This document shows positions 63,610-64,000 of a stretch of 64,000 bases of DNA, one piece after another. The stretch lies in assembly GCA_004558035.1 (NCBI GenBank), contig SFEJ01000014.1, forward strand, positions 1-64,000, read 5' to 3'. The notes beneath the pieces are model-generated. The model was not told where the DNA came from. It saw only the letters and a program-made list of their open reading frames with translations, and ran no database searches. Made by a program: the position numbers and the translations under genes. The DNA comes from Opitutia bacterium. Lineage in GTDB: Bacteria; Verrucomicrobiota; Verrucomicrobiae; Opitutales; UBA953. The first letter of the stretch is position 1. Each line of letters opens with the position of its first letter.

Positions 63610-64000
63610 ATGTGTATCATTTACGCAAAGCCCCGCAAAGTCGCGCCCGTTTCGCGCGAAGTCTTTGAACGCATGTTGACCGCCAACCCGCACGGATTCG
63701 CAATTGCCGTTTCCCCGCCGAAGGGCGGGGCATGGAAAATTTTCCGAACGCTGGACAGGGGAAAAGCCCTTGCCCAACTACTGAAAGTTTCCGCAGAAGA
63801 AGCTGTAATCATGCATGCGAGGATTGCGACACACGGAAGCAGGACGCGCGACAACTGCCACGGCTGGCGAGACACTAAAAGCGGAATCGCGTTTTTCCAC
63901 AACGGCGTTTTAGGAATCAAAAACGAACGCGACCAAACCGACTCAGAAACATTTTTCCGCCGAATTTTTTCGCCGCTCTACGCGGCGGGAAAATGGCGGC
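63610..64000 (+). CDS. Class II glutamine amidotransferase-like protein, partial (runs off the right edge)
   Basis: The visible 130 residues begin MCIIYAKPRK, so Cys is the residue exposed after Met removal, the N-terminal nucleophile of class II glutaminases. HGFAIAVSPP near residue 28, IMHARIATHGSRTRDNCHGW near 68 and FFHNGVLGI near 95 match the family's glutamine-binding pattern. Shine-Dalgarno AAAAGGAGC precedes the start. It would supply ammonia to, or work with, the amidoligase encoded just before it. The C-terminal part is outside the window. Confidence 0.85.
   Translation, partial: MCIIYAKPRKVAPVSREVFERMLTANPHGFAIAVSPPKGGAWKIFRTLDRGKALAQLLKVSAEEAVIMHARIATHGSRTRDNCHGWRDTKSGIAFFHNGVLGIKNERDQTDSETFFRRIFSPLYAAGKWR

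Overview
The window is a GC-rich bacterial chromosome segment (about 2.6-28.2 kb) flanked on both sides by phage-derived DNA. The gene set is RecC, CarB, RibB with an FMN riboswitch, a ferredoxin-dependent 2-oxoacid oxidoreductase and an L-fucose permease/isomerase pair. Most host start codons have AU-rich leaders with no Shine-Dalgarno sequence. This fits an anaerobic, probably gut-associated member of the PVC/Verrucomicrobiota type, but no 16S or other marker is present, so the taxonomy is inference.

Layout. 1 to about 2.56 kb: a truncated large polyvalent phage protein (minus strand) running off the left edge. 2.6-6.4 kb (plus): plsY, hom and an M18 aminopeptidase. 6.5-9.8 kb (minus): fucI and fucP, divergent from a TetR-type regulator. 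10.6-13.9 kb (plus): a 2-oxoacid:ferredoxin oxidoreductase operon with an embedded acetyltransferase and a fused TPP/gamma subunit. 14.1-24.0 kb (minus): lysine 2,3-aminomutase-like protein, rpe, carB, ribB, a nucleotidyltransferase, maf, recF and a LysM protein. 24.1-28.2 kb (plus): a DoxX-like protein and recC. 28.4-64 kb: a podovirus-like prophage entering directly downstream of recC. It has a plus-strand tyrosine integrase, then a long minus-strand structural block: giant polyvalent virion protein broken by one frame lesion, internal virion protein with a C-terminal nuclease domain, tail tubular proteins A and B, capsid with a BACON-like domain, tail fibre, scaffold, small membrane proteins, portal, and large and small terminase. 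A plus-strand secreted nuclease is embedded in it. Then come an 11-copy iteron-like cluster, a gene-poor stretch with strong hairpins, and a plus-strand early-type operon starting with an amidoligase and a class II glutamine amidotransferase. The right end of the prophage is not in the window.

The strongest unexplained signal is a highly iterated motif, GCGTTCCCGC/GCGGGAACGC. By hand count its 7-base core occurs roughly 87 times in the 25.5 kb of host DNA, and inverted pairs of it form the intrinsic terminators. It falls to about 14 in the 32.7 kb of prophage. This is the genomic pattern of DNA-uptake sequences in naturally competent bacteria. Other leads are the giant polyvalent protein and its relative at the left edge, BACON-like domains in a capsid protein, a tandemly duplicated tail tubular protein A, two nucleases of the same family in one prophage, the amidoligase/amidotransferase pair, and the symmetric iteron cluster.
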